Positions 55,873-64,000 of a DNA stretch of 64,000 bases are shown here, one piece after another. The DNA is from Halomonas campaniensis (GTDB taxonomy: Bacteria > Pseudomonadota > Gammaproteobacteria > Pseudomonadales > Halomonadaceae): the NCBI RefSeq assembly GCF_014193375.1, contig NZ_JACHZF010000008.1:102055-166054 (forward strand), written 5' to 3'. Every line of letters starts with the position of its first letter. Within the stretch, counting starts at the first letter, position 1. Under the pieces are notes generated by a model. It worked only from the letters and a program-made list of their open reading frames with translations, was not told the origin of the DNA and made no database searches. The translations under genes were made by a program, and so were the position numbers.

Positions 55873-57507
55873 TCAGTGCTCATGCCGCTGGAAGGTCGGC
55901 GGCGTCTCGAAGGTATGCAGCGGGGCCGGGCTCGGCACGCTCCACTCGAGGTCCTCGGCCCCCTCCCAGGCCTTGGCCGGCGCCTTCTCGCCGCCGCGCA
56001 CGCAGAGGATCACCACCGCCACGAACACCAGCTGCGAGGCGCCGAACATGAAGGCGCCCAGGCTCGACACCAGGTTGAAGTCGGCGAACTGCAGGGCGTA
56101 GTCGGGGATGCGGCGCGGCATCCCGGCGAGCCCGGAGAAGTGCATGGGGAAGAAGGTCAGGTTGACCCCGATCACCGACAGCCAGAAGTGCCACTGGGCC
56201 AGCTTCACGTTGGGGTAGTGGCCGGTCCACTTGGGCAGCCAGTAGTAGACCCCGGCCATGATGGCGAAGACCGCCCCCGGCACCAGCACGTAGTGGAAGT
56301 GCGCCACCACGAAGTAGGTGTCGTGGTACTGGAAGTCGGCCGGGGCGATGGCCAGCATCAGCCCGGAGAAGCCGCCGATGGTGAACAGCACCACGAAGGC
56401 CAGCGCGAAGAGCATCGGCGGCTCGAAGGTGATCGAGCCACGGAACAGGGTGGTGATCCAGTTGAACACCTTCACCCCGGTGGGCACCGCGATCAGCATG
56501 GTGGTGTACATGAAGAACAGCTCGGCCACCAGCGGCAGTCCCACCACGAACATGTGATGTGCCCAGACCAGGAACGAGAGGATCGCGATGGAGGCCGTGG
56601 CATAGACCATGGAGGCATAGCCGAACAGCCGCTTGCGGGCGAAGGTCGGGATGATCGCCGAGACGATACCGAACGCCGGCAGGATCATGATGTAGACCTC
56701 GGGGTGCCCGAAGAACCAGAACAGGTGCTGGAAGAGCACCGGGTCGCCGCCGCCGGCGGCATTGAAGAAGCTGGTGCCGAAGTTGATGTCCATCAGCATC
56801 ATGGTGATCACCCCGGCCAGCACGGGCATCACCGCGATCAGCAGGAAGGCGGTGATCAGCCAGGTCCAGACGAACAGCGGCATGTCCATCATCCGCATCC
56901 CGGGCGCCCGCATGTTGAGGATGGTGGCGACGATGTTGATGGCACCGAGGATCGAGCTGATGCCAGCGATATGCAGCGAGAGGATGAAGAAGGTGGTGGA
57001 CGGCGGCGCATAGGTGGTGGAGAGCGGCGCGTAGAAGGTCCAGCCGAAGTTGGGCCCCCCGCCCGGCATCAGCAGGGTCGAGAGCAGCAGCAGGAAGGCC
57101 ACCGGCAGCAGCCAGAAGCTGAAGTTGTTGAGCCGCGGCAGGGCCATGTCCGGCGCGCCGATCTGCAGCGGGATCATCCAGTTGGCCAGCCCCGTGAAGG
57201 CCGGCATGACCGCCGCGAAGACCATGATCAGGCCGTGCATGGTGGTCATCTGGTTGAAGAACTCCGGATTGACCAGCTGCAGGCCCGGCTGGAAGAGCTC
57301 GGCGCGCACCACCAGCGCGAAGATCCCGCCGATGAAGAACATGATCAGCGAGAAGATCAGGTAGAGGCTGCCGATCTCCTTGTGGTTGGTGGTGAGCAGC
57401 CAGCGCAGCAGGCCGCGGGGCGGCGCATGGTGCGCCGATGCCTGGCCGCCGGCAGCGGACGCGGTGCTCTGCTCGACGGGGTGATGCGGAGGCAGCTTGG
57501 GCGCCAT
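55873..57507 (-). CDS. coxA: Cytochrome c oxidase subunit I
   Basis: A 544-residue heme-copper oxidase subunit I. Key histidines: [13 protein letters not shown] (heme a ligand), [18 protein letters not shown] (CuB His and cross-linked Tyr), [11 protein letters not shown] (CuB pair), HYVLVPG with the heme a3/a ligands. 12-helix core. ATG 57507 with AGGGAG upstream. Catalytic subunit of the caa3-type oxidase, sharing an operon with coxB, ctaG and coxC. Confidence 0.98.
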   Translation of the reverse strand: MAPKLPPHHPVEQSTASAAGGQASAHHAPPRGLLRWLLTTNHKEIGSLYLIFSLIMFFIGGIFALVVRAELFQPGLQLVNPEFFNQMTTMHGLIMVFAAVMPAFTGLANWMIPLQIGAPDMALPRLNNFSFWLLPVAFLLLLSTLLMPGGGPNFGWTFYAPLSTTYAPPSTTFFILSLHIAGISSILGAINIVATILNMRAPGMRMMDMPLFVWTWLITAFLLIAVMPVLAGVITMMLMDINFGTSFFNAAGGGDPVLFQHLFWFFGHPEVYIMILPAFGIVSAIIPTFARKRLFGYASMVYATASIAILSFLVWAHHMFVVGLPLVAELFFMYTTMLIAVPTGVKVFNWITTLFRGSITFEPPMLFALAFVVLFTIGGFSGLMLAIAPADFQYHDTYFVVAHFHYVLVPGAVFAIMAGVYYWLPKWTGHYPNVKLAQWHFWLSVIGVNLTFFPMHFSGLAGMPRRIPDYALQFADFNLVSSLGAFMFGASQLVFVAVVILCVRGGEKAPAKAWEGAEDLEWSVPSPAPLHTFETPPTFQRHEH

Positions 57508-57576
57508 CGTGAATCTCCCTGATCTGTCGTTGTTCTTGGAGAAAGGGTCGTAGGAGTGTCGAAGCCGGCGGCGGCG

Positions 57577-58695
57577 CTACTGCGCCAGCCGCTCGGCGAC
57601 ATCCGCGGGTTGGACCGCCTCTCCGGTATCGTTGCCCCAGGCATTGCGGGTCCAGGTCACCACGGCAGCGATCTCGACCGGGTTCAGGGTACTGCGGAAG
57701 GCCGGCATCGCCGTTCCCGACACCCCGTTGATCACGGTATCGAGGTGCCACTCGAGGTCGTCGATCAGCCGCTGGTTGCCGGCCAGGGCCGGGAAGGCGG
57801 GCGGGCTGCCCTGTCCCTCGGCCTGGTGGCAGGAGGCGCAGATGCTGCCGTAGACGCCCTCGCCGCGCTCCATCAGCTCGGCCAGCTCCCACTCGCGGTC
57901 GACCCCCATGGCCTCCTGCTCGGCGGCCTCCTTGCGCTCGGCGAGCCAGGCATCGAAGTCCTCCTCCTCCATGGCGTGCACCACCACAGGCATGAAGCCA
58001 TGGTCCATGCCGCAGAGTTCGGCGCACTGGCCGCGGTAGATCCCGGGCTCGTTGATGCGCACCCAGTTCTCGTTGACGAAGCCGGGGATGGTGTCCTGCT
58101 TGACGGCCAGCTCCGGCACCCACCAGGAGTGGATGACATCGTCGGAGGTCATCAGGAAGCGCACCTTGCGATTGATCGGCAGCACCAGCGGCTCGTCGAC
58201 CTCCAGCAGGTAGTGCTCGCCGCGGGCCTCCGCCCCGCGGATCTGGTCGCGCGGGGTGCCGAGGTTGGAGGTGAAGGCGACATCCTCGCCGAGGTACTCG
58301 TAGCGCCAGCGCCACTGCTGGCCGATGATCATCACGTCCAGCTCGGCATCCGAGGCGTCGTACATCTTCTTGAGGGTGGCGGTGGCGGGCACCGCCATGC
58401 CGACCAGGATCAGCAGCGGCACCGCGGTCCAGATCACCTCGACGGTGGTGTTCTCGTGGAAGTGGGCGGACTTGGCCCCCTTGGAACGGCGGAAGCGGAA
58501 CAGGGAGTAGAACATCACCCCGAAGACCACCACGCCGATGATCACGCAGATCCAGAAGATGGTCATGTGCAGGGAGTGGATCTCGCGACTGACATCGGTG
58601 ACCCCCACCGGCATGTTCCAGCCATTGGCCATGGCCAGGGGAACCCCCAGGGCGAGCCCCAGGCTACCCGCCATCCACACGAGCAACGTGCGCAT
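57577..58695 (-). CDS. coxB: Cytochrome c oxidase subunit II with C-terminal cytochrome c domain
   Basis: A 372-residue subunit II: N-terminal signal/anchor, second helix (TTVEVIWTAVPLLILVGMAV), the CuA domain with His189, Cys224, Glu226, Cys228, His232 and Met235 (GQCAELCGMDHGFMP). A fused cytochrome c domain carries CASCH (286-290) and a Met ligand at about 330 (SGTAMPAF). The fusion makes it a caa3-type oxidase. It starts the oxidase operon on the minus strand with 69 bases to coxA. ATG 58695. Confidence 0.97.
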   Translation of the reverse strand: MRTLLVWMAGSLGLALGVPLAMANGWNMPVGVTDVSREIHSLHMTIFWICVIIGVVVFGVMFYSLFRFRRSKGAKSAHFHENTTVEVIWTAVPLLILVGMAVPATATLKKMYDASDAELDVMIIGQQWRWRYEYLGEDVAFTSNLGTPRDQIRGAEARGEHYLLEVDEPLVLPINRKVRFLMTSDDVIHSWWVPELAVKQDTIPGFVNENWVRINEPGIYRGQCAELCGMDHGFMPVVVHAMEEEDFDAWLAERKEAAEQEAMGVDREWELAELMERGEGVYGSICASCHQAEGQGSPPAFPALAGNQRLIDDLEWHLDTVINGVSGTAMPAFRSTLNPVEIAAVVTWTRNAWGNDTGEAVQPADVAERLAQ

Positions 58696-58887
58696 CGGCG
58701 CCTCCTCTTCACTTGTTGTTGTCGTATCGCGCCACCCGGTGAGGGCCAGGGGAAGACTGCTGCCATCATCACCGGCGAGGTGTCTTGCGCTGTGCGATTA
58801 ACGCAATATTAGCCACGTCTGACATGGAGTATAGAAGGCACTGGCTGCGACACCCTGCCACACCGCGCTCCGTTGCCAACGCGGGTT

Positions 58888-59061
58888 TCAACGGGCGGCC
58901 TGGATGGCCACCAGCGCCACCACCCCCACCAGCAGCAACGCCATCACGATCCCCACCAGGATGAAGGCCCCGGGGCGTCCCTTCTCGAAATCCTCGCGAC
59001 GCCGCTCCTCCCTCTGCACCCCGAAGAAGGCGGCCAGTACGGACTTCACCACGCTCCACAT
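58888..59061 (-). CDS. DUF2970 small membrane protein
   Basis: A 57-residue protein starting MWSVVKSVLAAFFGVQREERRREDFEKGRP, ending in a single membrane helix (AFILVGIVMALLLVGVVALVAI) and QAAR. It matches the DUF2970 pattern, commonly found with cytochrome c oxidase genes. AGGAGAGAACC precedes ATG 59061. It lies 192 bases upstream of coxB; in other species its homologue sits inside the cox operon. Function unknown. Confidence 0.82.
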   Translation of the reverse strand: MWSVVKSVLAAFFGVQREERRREDFEKGRPGAFILVGIVMALLLVGVVALVAIQAAR

Positions 59062-59226
59062 CCGGTTCTCTCCTGCTGCGGTCGAGTCGTCGCCTGTGGC
59101 TTGACCCCCATCAACCCTGGCACGAATACAGGGGGCAGCGGCCCATGGCTCTCCTATACTCTTTACGGTTTATTGCGATTCCCTGCAACCCGCCTTACCC
59201 CTCTCGGGGCAGCGAAGGAGCCGATC

Positions 59227-59580
59227 ATGACGAAGAAACCGTTCGGGATGGACATGGGCATGGCCAGCGCCAATCCGATGCTGGAGTGGTGGCAGCAGCA
59301 GTGGATGAAGGGCGGCAACCCCATGGCCCGCATGCAGCTGGCGTGGATGGAGAGCATGGCCGAGGCCATGCAGTTCGAGGCGCAGTTCCTCAAGGCGATC
59401 GCCGAGAGCGGGGAGCGCCTGTCGAAGTGCTTCGACGGCGAGGGTCCCACCAGCCCCGAGGAGCTTCAGGAGTGCTACCAGAAGCTGGTCCAGGAGGTCA
59501 GCGACGCCCAGATGAAGCGCATGGAACATGCCACCCAGCTTACCCACGACTTCCGCAAGCGGATCTGGGAGGAGATCTGA
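59227..59580 (+). CDS. Small amphipathic protein, possibly phasin-like
   Basis: A 117-residue protein, not firmly recognised. Tryptophan/Met/Gln-rich N-terminus (NPMLEWWQQQWMKGGNPMARMQLAWME) continues into long amphipathic helices (SMAEAMQFEAQFLKAIAESGERLSKCF, ECYQKLVQEVSDAQMKRMEHATQLTHDFRKRIWEEI). That composition resembles phasins or PhaE-like proteins bound to polyhydroxyalkanoate granules, a weak similarity that suits the 3-hydroxybutyrate genes elsewhere in the window. AAGGAG is 7 bases before ATG 59227; TATACT at 59155 may be the -10. Confidence 0.55.
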   Translation: MTKKPFGMDMGMASANPMLEWWQQQWMKGGNPMARMQLAWMESMAEAMQFEAQFLKAIAESGERLSKCFDGEGPTSPEELQECYQKLVQEVSDAQMKRMEHATQLTHDFRKRIWEEI

Positions 59581-59609
59581 CGACGCCCCAGGCCAATGGA
59601 CGAGCATTC

Positions 59610-59632
59610 GGCGCCCCCTCCTCGGGGGCGCC
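59610..59632 (+). terminator. Terminator hairpin, phasin-like gene / lrgB
   Basis: GGCGCCCCC and GGGGGCGCC form a perfect 9-bp stem with loop TCCTC, 30 bases past the phasin-like stop and just before the convergent lrgB stop. No T run. Confidence 0.6.
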
Positions 59633-59644
59633 TGCCGTTGTGGC

Positions 59645-60376
59645 TCAGCTCAAGCCGAACAGGCGCGTCAGCAGCGGCAGCAGGAAGGCAGTGAGCAGGC
59701 CGGTCAGACCCATGGCGAGGCCCGAGAAGGCTCCGGCCACCGCCCCGATGCGGGCGAACGCCTGGGCCGTGCCGAAACCATGGGCCGACAGCCCCAGGGC
59801 GAAGCCCTGCACGGCGGGGTCGCTGACCCGCAACAGGCGAAAGACCCAGGGCGCCAGGGCGCAGCCGATGGAGCCGGTCAGCAGCACCAGGCCCGCGGCG
59901 AGCGACGGGATGCCACCGATCTGCTCGGCGATCCCCATGGCGATGGGCGAGGTCACCGAGCGCGGCGCCAGCGACAGCAGCGTCGCCGGCTGGGCGCCCA
60001 TCGCCAGGGCCACGCCCAGGGTGGTCACCACCGCGGTGACGATGCCCACCAGGCAGGCGATGAGCAGCGGGCCCAGCAGGCGGCGCACCCGTTCGCGATG
60101 GTCATAGAGGGGAATCGCCAGCGCTACGGTGGCCGGGCCCAGCAGGAAATGGATGAACTGTGCCCCCTCGAAGTAGGTGGCGTACTCCATGTCCACCAGC
60201 AGCAGCAGGCCGATCAGCATGGCGATGGAGAGGGTCACCGGGTGCAGCAGCGCGGTGCCGCCCAGCGCTCGGTTGATCCACACGGCCAGCGCGAAGACCA
60301 CCAGCGTCGCCAGCAGCGAGAGCAGCGGGTTGCCGGAGAGGTAGACCCACAGCTGGTCGAGGTCGGCGACGTTCAT
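59645..60376 (-). CDS. lrgB: LrgB/CidB-family membrane protein
   Basis: A 243-residue membrane protein of the LrgB family (bacterial holin-antiholin-like pairs, also linked to glycolate/pyruvate export in some species). LGPATVALAIPLYDHRERVRRL and APRSVTSPIAMGIAEQIGG are diagnostic; AHGFGTAQAFARIG follows. It starts 4 bases within the LrgA stop. In gammaproteobacteria this pair often represents a small-acid transporter rather than a true holin system; not decidable here. Confidence 0.9.
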   Translation of the reverse strand: MNVADLDQLWVYLSGNPLLSLLATLVVFALAVWINRALGGTALLHPVTLSIAMLIGLLLLVDMEYATYFEGAQFIHFLLGPATVALAIPLYDHRERVRRLLGPLLIACLVGIVTAVVTTLGVALAMGAQPATLLSLAPRSVTSPIAMGIAEQIGGIPSLAAGLVLLTGSIGCALAPWVFRLLRVSDPAVQGFALGLSAHGFGTAQAFARIGAVAGAFSGLAMGLTGLLTAFLLPLLTRLFGLS

Positions 60377-60732
60377 GCCCGCCCCCTCCCCCGGCGCCGG
60401 TTCAGGCGGTCCAGCACCCAGACCGTCGCCACCAGGGTCAGCGCCGTGGAGACCACCAGGGTCACCAGGATCGCCCAGACGTCCATGCCGATCAGCCGGA
60501 AGTGGACCATCAGCCCCACCCCCGCCGGCACGAACAGCAGGGTCAGGTAGCGCAGCAGCCCCTCGCCGGTGAGCCGCAGGCTGTCGGGCACCTTGCCGCG
60601 GATCATCAGCCCCGCCAGCAGGATCACCATGCCGATCACCGGGCCGGGAATCGGCAGGGTCAGGCCACGCGCCAGCAGCTCACCCAGGAACTGGCAGGCC
60701 AGCAGGATACTCATCCCCATGATCAGCGGCAT
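60373..60732 (-). CDS. lrgA: LrgA/CidA-family membrane protein
   Basis: A 119-residue four-helix membrane protein with LACQFLGELLARGLTLPIPGPVIGMVILLAGL and LLRYLTLLFVPAGVGLMVHFRL, standard LrgA/CidA blocks. It overlaps lrgB by 4 bases, so the two proteins are made together. ATG 60732 is preceded by GGAGGGCGG. Confidence 0.9.
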   Translation of the reverse strand: MPLIMGMSILLACQFLGELLARGLTLPIPGPVIGMVILLAGLMIRGKVPDSLRLTGEGLLRYLTLLFVPAGVGLMVHFRLIGMDVWAILVTLVVSTALTLVATVWVLDRLNRRRGRGRA

Positions 60733-60800
60733 GTCCGCCCTCCTCTCGTCGTATCCGGTCAGGCGGCCGCGACCCGGCCACGCCCGACCGTCGGCCGGCC

Positions 60801-62429
60801 TCAGTGCAGCTTGTGAGCCTCGTCGTCCGAGACCGGCACCGGCTCGGCACCGGCATCCTCCAGGTCGGCCCAGGGCTCGCGCGGCGCCTCGGTGCGTTCA
60901 CCGGTCCGCGCGGCGTAGCGCTCGCGGTGCAGAGCCTTGAGCAGGCCGGCGATCATCAGCATGATCACTACCGAGAACGGCAGCGCCGCCATGATCACCG
61001 CCGCCTGCAGGGTCTCCAGGCCGCCGGCCATCAGCAGCACCGCGGTCAGCAGCCCCAGCACCACCCCCCACAGGATGCGATGGAAGGTGGGCGGCTCGGG
61101 ATCGCCCCCCGACAGGATGGTGTTGATCACCAGGGTCCCGGCATTGGCGGAGGTGATCAGGTAGGTGGCGATCAGCACCACCAGCGCCAGCGACACCACC
61201 CCACCGGCCGGCCCGAGCTCCATCGCCTCGATGGTGGCAAACAGCGCCGTGGCCACGTCGCGGTCCACCGCCGCGACGATGCCGCCGATCCCGAACAGCT
61301 CGTGGTAGAGGGCGGTGCCGCCGAACAGGCCGATCCACACCACGGTGATCACCGTGGGTACCAGCAGCACGCCCATGACGAACTCGCGGAAGGTACGCCC
61401 CCGCGAGACCCTTGCGATGAACATGCCCACGAAGGGCGACCAGGCGAGCCACCAGCCCCAGAAGAACACCGTCCACTCCGACTGCCAGCCGTCGTCCCGG
61501 GTGGCATTGGTGTGGAAGGCCATGCTCATCAGGTTCTGGATGTAGTCCCCGGCGGACTCGATGGTGATGGCGATCAGGTACTGGGTCGGCCCGAACAGCA
61601 GCAGGAACACCACCACCGCGATGCTCAGCCAGAAGTTGGCCTCCGAAAGCAGCCGCACCCCGCGCTTCACGCCGGAGACCACCGAGAAGGTGGCCACTGT
61701 CATGATCACCGCGGTCACCACCAGCTGCAGCCATACCGAGCTCTGCCACCCGAACAGCGCCCCCAGGCCGGCATTCATCTGCTGCACGCCGAGCCCCAGG
61801 GTGGTGGCGATGCCGAACACCGTGCCGAACACGGCCAGCACGTCCACCGCATCGCCCAGCCCGCCCTCCACGCGCTTGCCGAATATCGGCTGCAGCGCCG
61901 AGCGGATGGTCAGCGGCAGTTTCCAGCGATAGGAGAAGTAGGCCAGCACCAGCGCCACGAAGGAGAAGATCGCCCAGCCGTTGAGCCCCCAGTGGAAGTA
62001 GGTCAACCGCATCGCCACCCGCGCCGCGTCCGGGGTCATGCCCTCGGCGATGAAGGGGTTCTCCTGGAACTGCAGGATCGGCTGGGCCACCGCCCAGAAC
62101 AGGATGCCCACCCCGGTGCCGGCGGCGAACAGCATCGACACCCAGGAGAAGAAGGTGAATTCCGGCTGCTCGAAGTCGCCGCCCAGGCGCACGTTCTTGT
62201 AGCGCCCCATCCCCAGCCACACCATGAACAGCAGCAGGAAGGCCACCAGCAGGACGTAGTACCACTCGAGGAAGGGATCCAGCACCCCGCGCGCCATGGC
62301 CAGTCCCGTGGCCAGCCGCTCGGTGAAGAAGGCCCCGTAGACCAGCGCCACCGCCACGATGACCACCGCCACCAGCGTGATGCGCGGATTCATCCCCTTG
62401 AAGAGGCCTCGCTCTGCCTGCCCGTACAT
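60801..62429 (-). CDS. BCCT-family osmolyte transporter (BetT-like)
   Basis: A 542-residue betaine/choline/carnitine transporter with 12 helices. The signature segments are FTFFSWVSMLFAAGTGVGILFWAVAQPI, LTYFHWGLNGWAIFSFVALVLAY, and the conserved tryptophan box FFWGWWLAWSPFVGMFIARVSRGRTFREF. It imports a quaternary amine such as choline or glycine betaine with Na+ or H+; the hydrophilic tail (about 50 residues) may sense osmolarity. Typical for a halophile. ATG 62429 follows AAGGATC. Confidence 0.93.
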   Translation of the reverse strand: MYGQAERGLFKGMNPRITLVAVVIVAVALVYGAFFTERLATGLAMARGVLDPFLEWYYVLLVAFLLLFMVWLGMGRYKNVRLGGDFEQPEFTFFSWVSMLFAAGTGVGILFWAVAQPILQFQENPFIAEGMTPDAARVAMRLTYFHWGLNGWAIFSFVALVLAYFSYRWKLPLTIRSALQPIFGKRVEGGLGDAVDVLAVFGTVFGIATTLGLGVQQMNAGLGALFGWQSSVWLQLVVTAVIMTVATFSVVSGVKRGVRLLSEANFWLSIAVVVFLLLFGPTQYLIAITIESAGDYIQNLMSMAFHTNATRDDGWQSEWTVFFWGWWLAWSPFVGMFIARVSRGRTFREFVMGVLLVPTVITVVWIGLFGGTALYHELFGIGGIVAAVDRDVATALFATIEAMELGPAGGVVSLALVVLIATYLITSANAGTLVINTILSGGDPEPPTFHRILWGVVLGLLTAVLLMAGGLETLQAAVIMAALPFSVVIMLMIAGLLKALHRERYAARTGERTEAPREPWADLEDAGAEPVPVSDDEAHKLH

Positions 62430-62637
62430 GCCGTGATCCTTGTCGCCTGGGTAAATGGGGCGGCGGCACCGCCGGATGCCACATGATAGAGCATAGGCAG
62501 GCGGAGTTCAGGACGGACACCTTCCCAAGCAATTGAATCGAAAGTGCAAAAGGGGCTTTTCATTTGCCGGCGAACGCGCTAGTATACGCCTCGTTCTCGG
62601 GGGACAGGCCAGACGGCCAGGAAGCCGAAAACCGTGT

Positions 62638-62714
62638 CGGAGCGTGGCGCAGCTTGGTAGCGCGTTGCAATGGGGTTGCAAAGGTCGCAGGTTCGAATCC
62701 TGTCGCTCCGACCA
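62638..62714 (+). tRNA. tRNA-Pro(GGG)
   Basis: A 77-base tRNA with encoded CCA. Acceptor stem CGGAGCG/CGCTCCG; D arm GCGC-AGCTTGGTA-GCGC; anticodon arm TTGCA-ATGGGGT-TGCAA with anticodon GGG after the invariant T; T arm GCAGG-TTCGAAT-CCTGT. Pairing is complete in all stems apart from a G-U pair in the T stem. It lies between the BCCT gene and a terminator. Confidence 0.95.
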
Positions 62715-62725
62715 GAAAACACTGT

Positions 62726-62765
62726 AAAAACCGCCGCTCAGGACCACTTCTCAGCGGCGGTTTTT
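62726..62765 (+). terminator. Intrinsic terminator after tRNA-Pro
   Basis: AAAAACCGCCGCT and AGCGGCGGTTTTT form a 13-bp stem with a 14-base loop; five Ts end the stem. It lies 12 bases after the tRNA and is the clearest T-tract terminator on the plus strand of this window. Confidence 0.85.
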
Positions 62766-62794
62766 GTGTGCTCAACCTTCTTGCTCATCACACC

Positions 62795-63472
62795 ATGCCG
62801 CCGTCCATGCCCATCCGCACGCTCAAGCGCCTTGCCCTCACCCTGCTGCCCCTGCTGCTGGCCGCCGGCCCTGCCAGCGCGTCGCTGATCGACACGGCGG
62901 AGCCACCGTCGAGCGTCGTGGGTAACTCGCCGGGTCAGCACTTCCTGAATGACGTCGAGACGGGGATCAGCCTGCTGCCCGTGGAGGACGGGGTGGTCTG
63001 GCTGCACATCAGCGTGAAGGATCGCACGCTCTCCGTGGTGCGTGGCGAGCGCGTGATCCACGAGATCCCCCACTTCGCCATCGGCATCAACGGCGCCGTC
63101 GACCTGCGCACCCGTGGCAGCGCCATGACGCCCAAGGGGGAGTTCCGGGTCGAGCGGATCAACCCCAACAGCCAGTACGCCACCTTCATCGGCATCAACT
63201 ACCCGAATCCGCGGGTGGCCGACCAGGCCCTGTCGGAAGGGCTGATCACCATGGAAGAAGCCGAGCGGATTCACCGCCACTACCGGCAGCATCGCCTCTC
63301 CTACCCCAACACCACCCTGGGGGGCGACATCGGCATCCATGGCCTGGGCAACCGCGACCCCTTCCTGAATCGGCGTGTCGACTGGACCGAAGGCTGCCTG
63401 GCCGTCGAGAACGACCAGGTACGCCTGCTCCACTCCCTGGTGGAGATCGATACCCCGGTGTTGATCCAGTAG
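62795..63472 (+). CDS. YkuD-type L,D-transpeptidase
   Basis: A 225-residue exported L,D-transpeptidase. N-terminal signal peptide (MPIRTLKRLALTLLPLLLAAGPASA). The YkuD core has LHISVKDRTLSVVRGERVIHEIPHFAIG, RGSAMTPKGEFRVERINPNS, and the catalytic His182 and Cys201 in IGIHGLGN and WTEGCLAVEN. These enzymes make 3-3 crosslinks in peptidoglycan or attach lipoproteins. Start ATG 62795 (or 62807) lacks a clear Shine-Dalgarno sequence and follows the tRNA terminator by 29 bases, so the start is uncertain. Confidence 0.88.
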   Translation: MPPSMPIRTLKRLALTLLPLLLAAGPASASLIDTAEPPSSVVGNSPGQHFLNDVETGISLLPVEDGVVWLHISVKDRTLSVVRGERVIHEIPHFAIGINGAVDLRTRGSAMTPKGEFRVERINPNSQYATFIGINYPNPRVADQALSEGLITMEEAERIHRHYRQHRLSYPNTTLGGDIGIHGLGNRDPFLNRRVDWTEGCLAVENDQVRLLHSLVEIDTPVLIQ

Positions 63473-63482
63473 GCCTGCCGCT

Positions 63483-63623
63483 CTACCCGGCCGTGGCCCG
63501 GGTGGCTAAGTGCAGCCGCCCGGCGACCTCCTCCAGCTCCTGAACGATGCCCTCCAACGCCTCGATGCGGGCATCGAGGTACTCCTGCGCCTCGCCGTCG
63601 GTGGCGTGGCGGCTGTCCAGCAC
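63483..63623 (-). pseudogene. Gene-like remnant: C-terminal coiled-coil fragment
   Basis: Forty-six codons beginning with a GTG and reading DGEAQEYLDARIEALEGIVQELEEVAGRLHLATR before the stop. GC-rich codon choice and a heptad-patterned amphipathic helix suggest real coding sequence, but the frame has no normal start or preceding domain: bases left of 63640 in this strand's upstream direction look non-coding and less GC-rich. It may be the 3' end of a truncated gene. Family not recognised; only low confidence that it is expressed. Confidence 0.35.
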
Positions 63624-64000
63624 TGCCTGGCTAACGCTATCTGAAGCATAGGGGTATCCGCAGGACGGAGTCTTGACCTGGCCCCGGGAAAAGCCGGTTA
63701 ACGTGGCGATATCACAGCGGACAGGCACCCTGCCATGCGGCGGAACGGGAGATGAAGGCGCGGCCTGGGAGGGCCCGTCACCAGGGCGAGCCCGGGACGC
63801 AGGGCACAAACGAGAAGGGAAACAGGGGGTACAACAGATGGGAAGCAGGATCGGCCGTCCCTGGCCGGGCAACCTCGCCGCTCAGGGGAGATAGGCCTCG
63901 ATGGCTGTTAATGGCCAAGTAAATTGACCCAGTACCGGCCAACGCTTTTGACCCACCCCCGAGGTGGCAGCGCTGCCACCATCCACCTACCGTGTCGGCT
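63624..64000. other. Unassigned right edge with atypical composition
   Basis: About 380 bases without a credible gene. It is less GC-rich in parts (about 63630-63720) than the core window and contains TAAATTGACCCAGTACC (63919-63935) and TTTTGACCCACCCC (63946-63959). Such GACCCA direct repeats resemble the multiple terminal repeats of IS21-type ends. An 18-bp palindrome follows. It may be the start of a mobile or accessory region that continues past the window. Confidence 0.35.
63963..63980. repeat. 18-bp perfect palindrome
   Basis: GGTGGCAGC directly followed by GCTGCCACC, a perfect palindrome near the window's right edge, a few bases after the GACCCA repeats. Could be an operator or part of a mobile element end. 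Confidence 0.5.

Noticed and set aside
55880..58315. 811-codon minus-strand frame across coxA-coxB in another reading frame
   Set aside because: Out-of-frame shadow of two genuine oxidase subunits.
63673..63894. 73-codon plus-strand frame near the right edge
   Set aside because: No ribosome-binding site, no motif, composition unlike coding genes of this window.

Overview
The window is about 64 kb of GC-rich gammaproteobacterial chromosome. Gene content and order point to a Halomonas-like halophile: a Pseudomonas/Halomonas-style class I fumarase, a caa3-type cytochrome oxidase cluster in the order also known from pseudomonads, the conserved thrS-infC-rpmI-rplT-pheS-pheT-ihfA block, a BCCT osmolyte transporter, and polyhydroxybutyrate-type ketone-body enzymes. 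Nearly all of the window is dense coding sequence with short intergenic gaps. No complete mobile element, prophage or CRISPR array was seen.

Layout. 0-8 kb: fumarase (cut by the window edge), endonuclease VIII, UvrB, a small HMA-fold protein with an OsmC protein, YgfZ, a TatD-type nuclease and RF3. 8.2-13.9 kb: a tightly overlapping four-gene operon mksG-mksB-mksF-mksE, an SMC-like condensin with a Toprim nuclease (MksBEFG/Wadjet class). It is the most notable system here. 14-16 kb: a RegB/RegA-type quinone-sensing two-component system, divergent from the mks operon across a 20-bp perfect palindrome. 16-24 kb: 3-hydroxybutyrate dehydrogenase, an orphan HybE-like protein, an inositol-phosphatase family enzyme, glutaredoxin 1, a phosphotransacylase/acetate kinase pair, a DUF1338 protein, and 3-oxoacid CoA-transferase with its divergent LysR regulator. 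24-29 kb: envelope and lipid functions (acyltransferase, LysM/degenerate LytM lipoprotein, GT4 glycosyltransferase, PAP2 phosphatase) and AlkB.

29-36 kb: glycine metabolism. gcvT and an AGCS alanine/glycine:Na+ symporter lie on the minus strand, and gcvH and gcvP on the plus strand, across a 519-bp divergent regulatory region. 35.6-39.5 kb: LysR, PpnN, a MioC-like flavodoxin with a small membrane protein, and DUF2788. 39.5-46.6 kb: translation block, including an infC gene that starts at AUC and an intrinsic terminator/attenuator before pheS. 46.8-50.8 kb: OmpA-like lipoprotein, DUF2489, CysQ and a SLC13/DASS transporter. 50.8-59 kb: heme A synthesis, SURF1, small membrane proteins and coxCGAB for a caa3 oxidase. 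59-63.5 kb: a possible phasin-like protein, LrgAB, BCCT transporter, tRNA-Pro(GGG) and a YkuD L,D-transpeptidase. The last 0.5 kb has a different texture (lower GC, a gene-like remnant, an 18-bp palindrome, GACCCA-type repeats) and may be the edge of an accessory region.

Cross-cutting signals are non-coding. Arrays of the heptamer GCGCCGA, or degenerate forms of it, abut the stop codons of five genes. A 50-bp dispersed intergenic repeat occurs twice in inverted orientation, and a 22-bp motif occurs twice. Many convergent gene pairs are separated by perfect GC-rich hairpins. Gene calls rest on protein-family recognition and visible motifs only; no database search was run.
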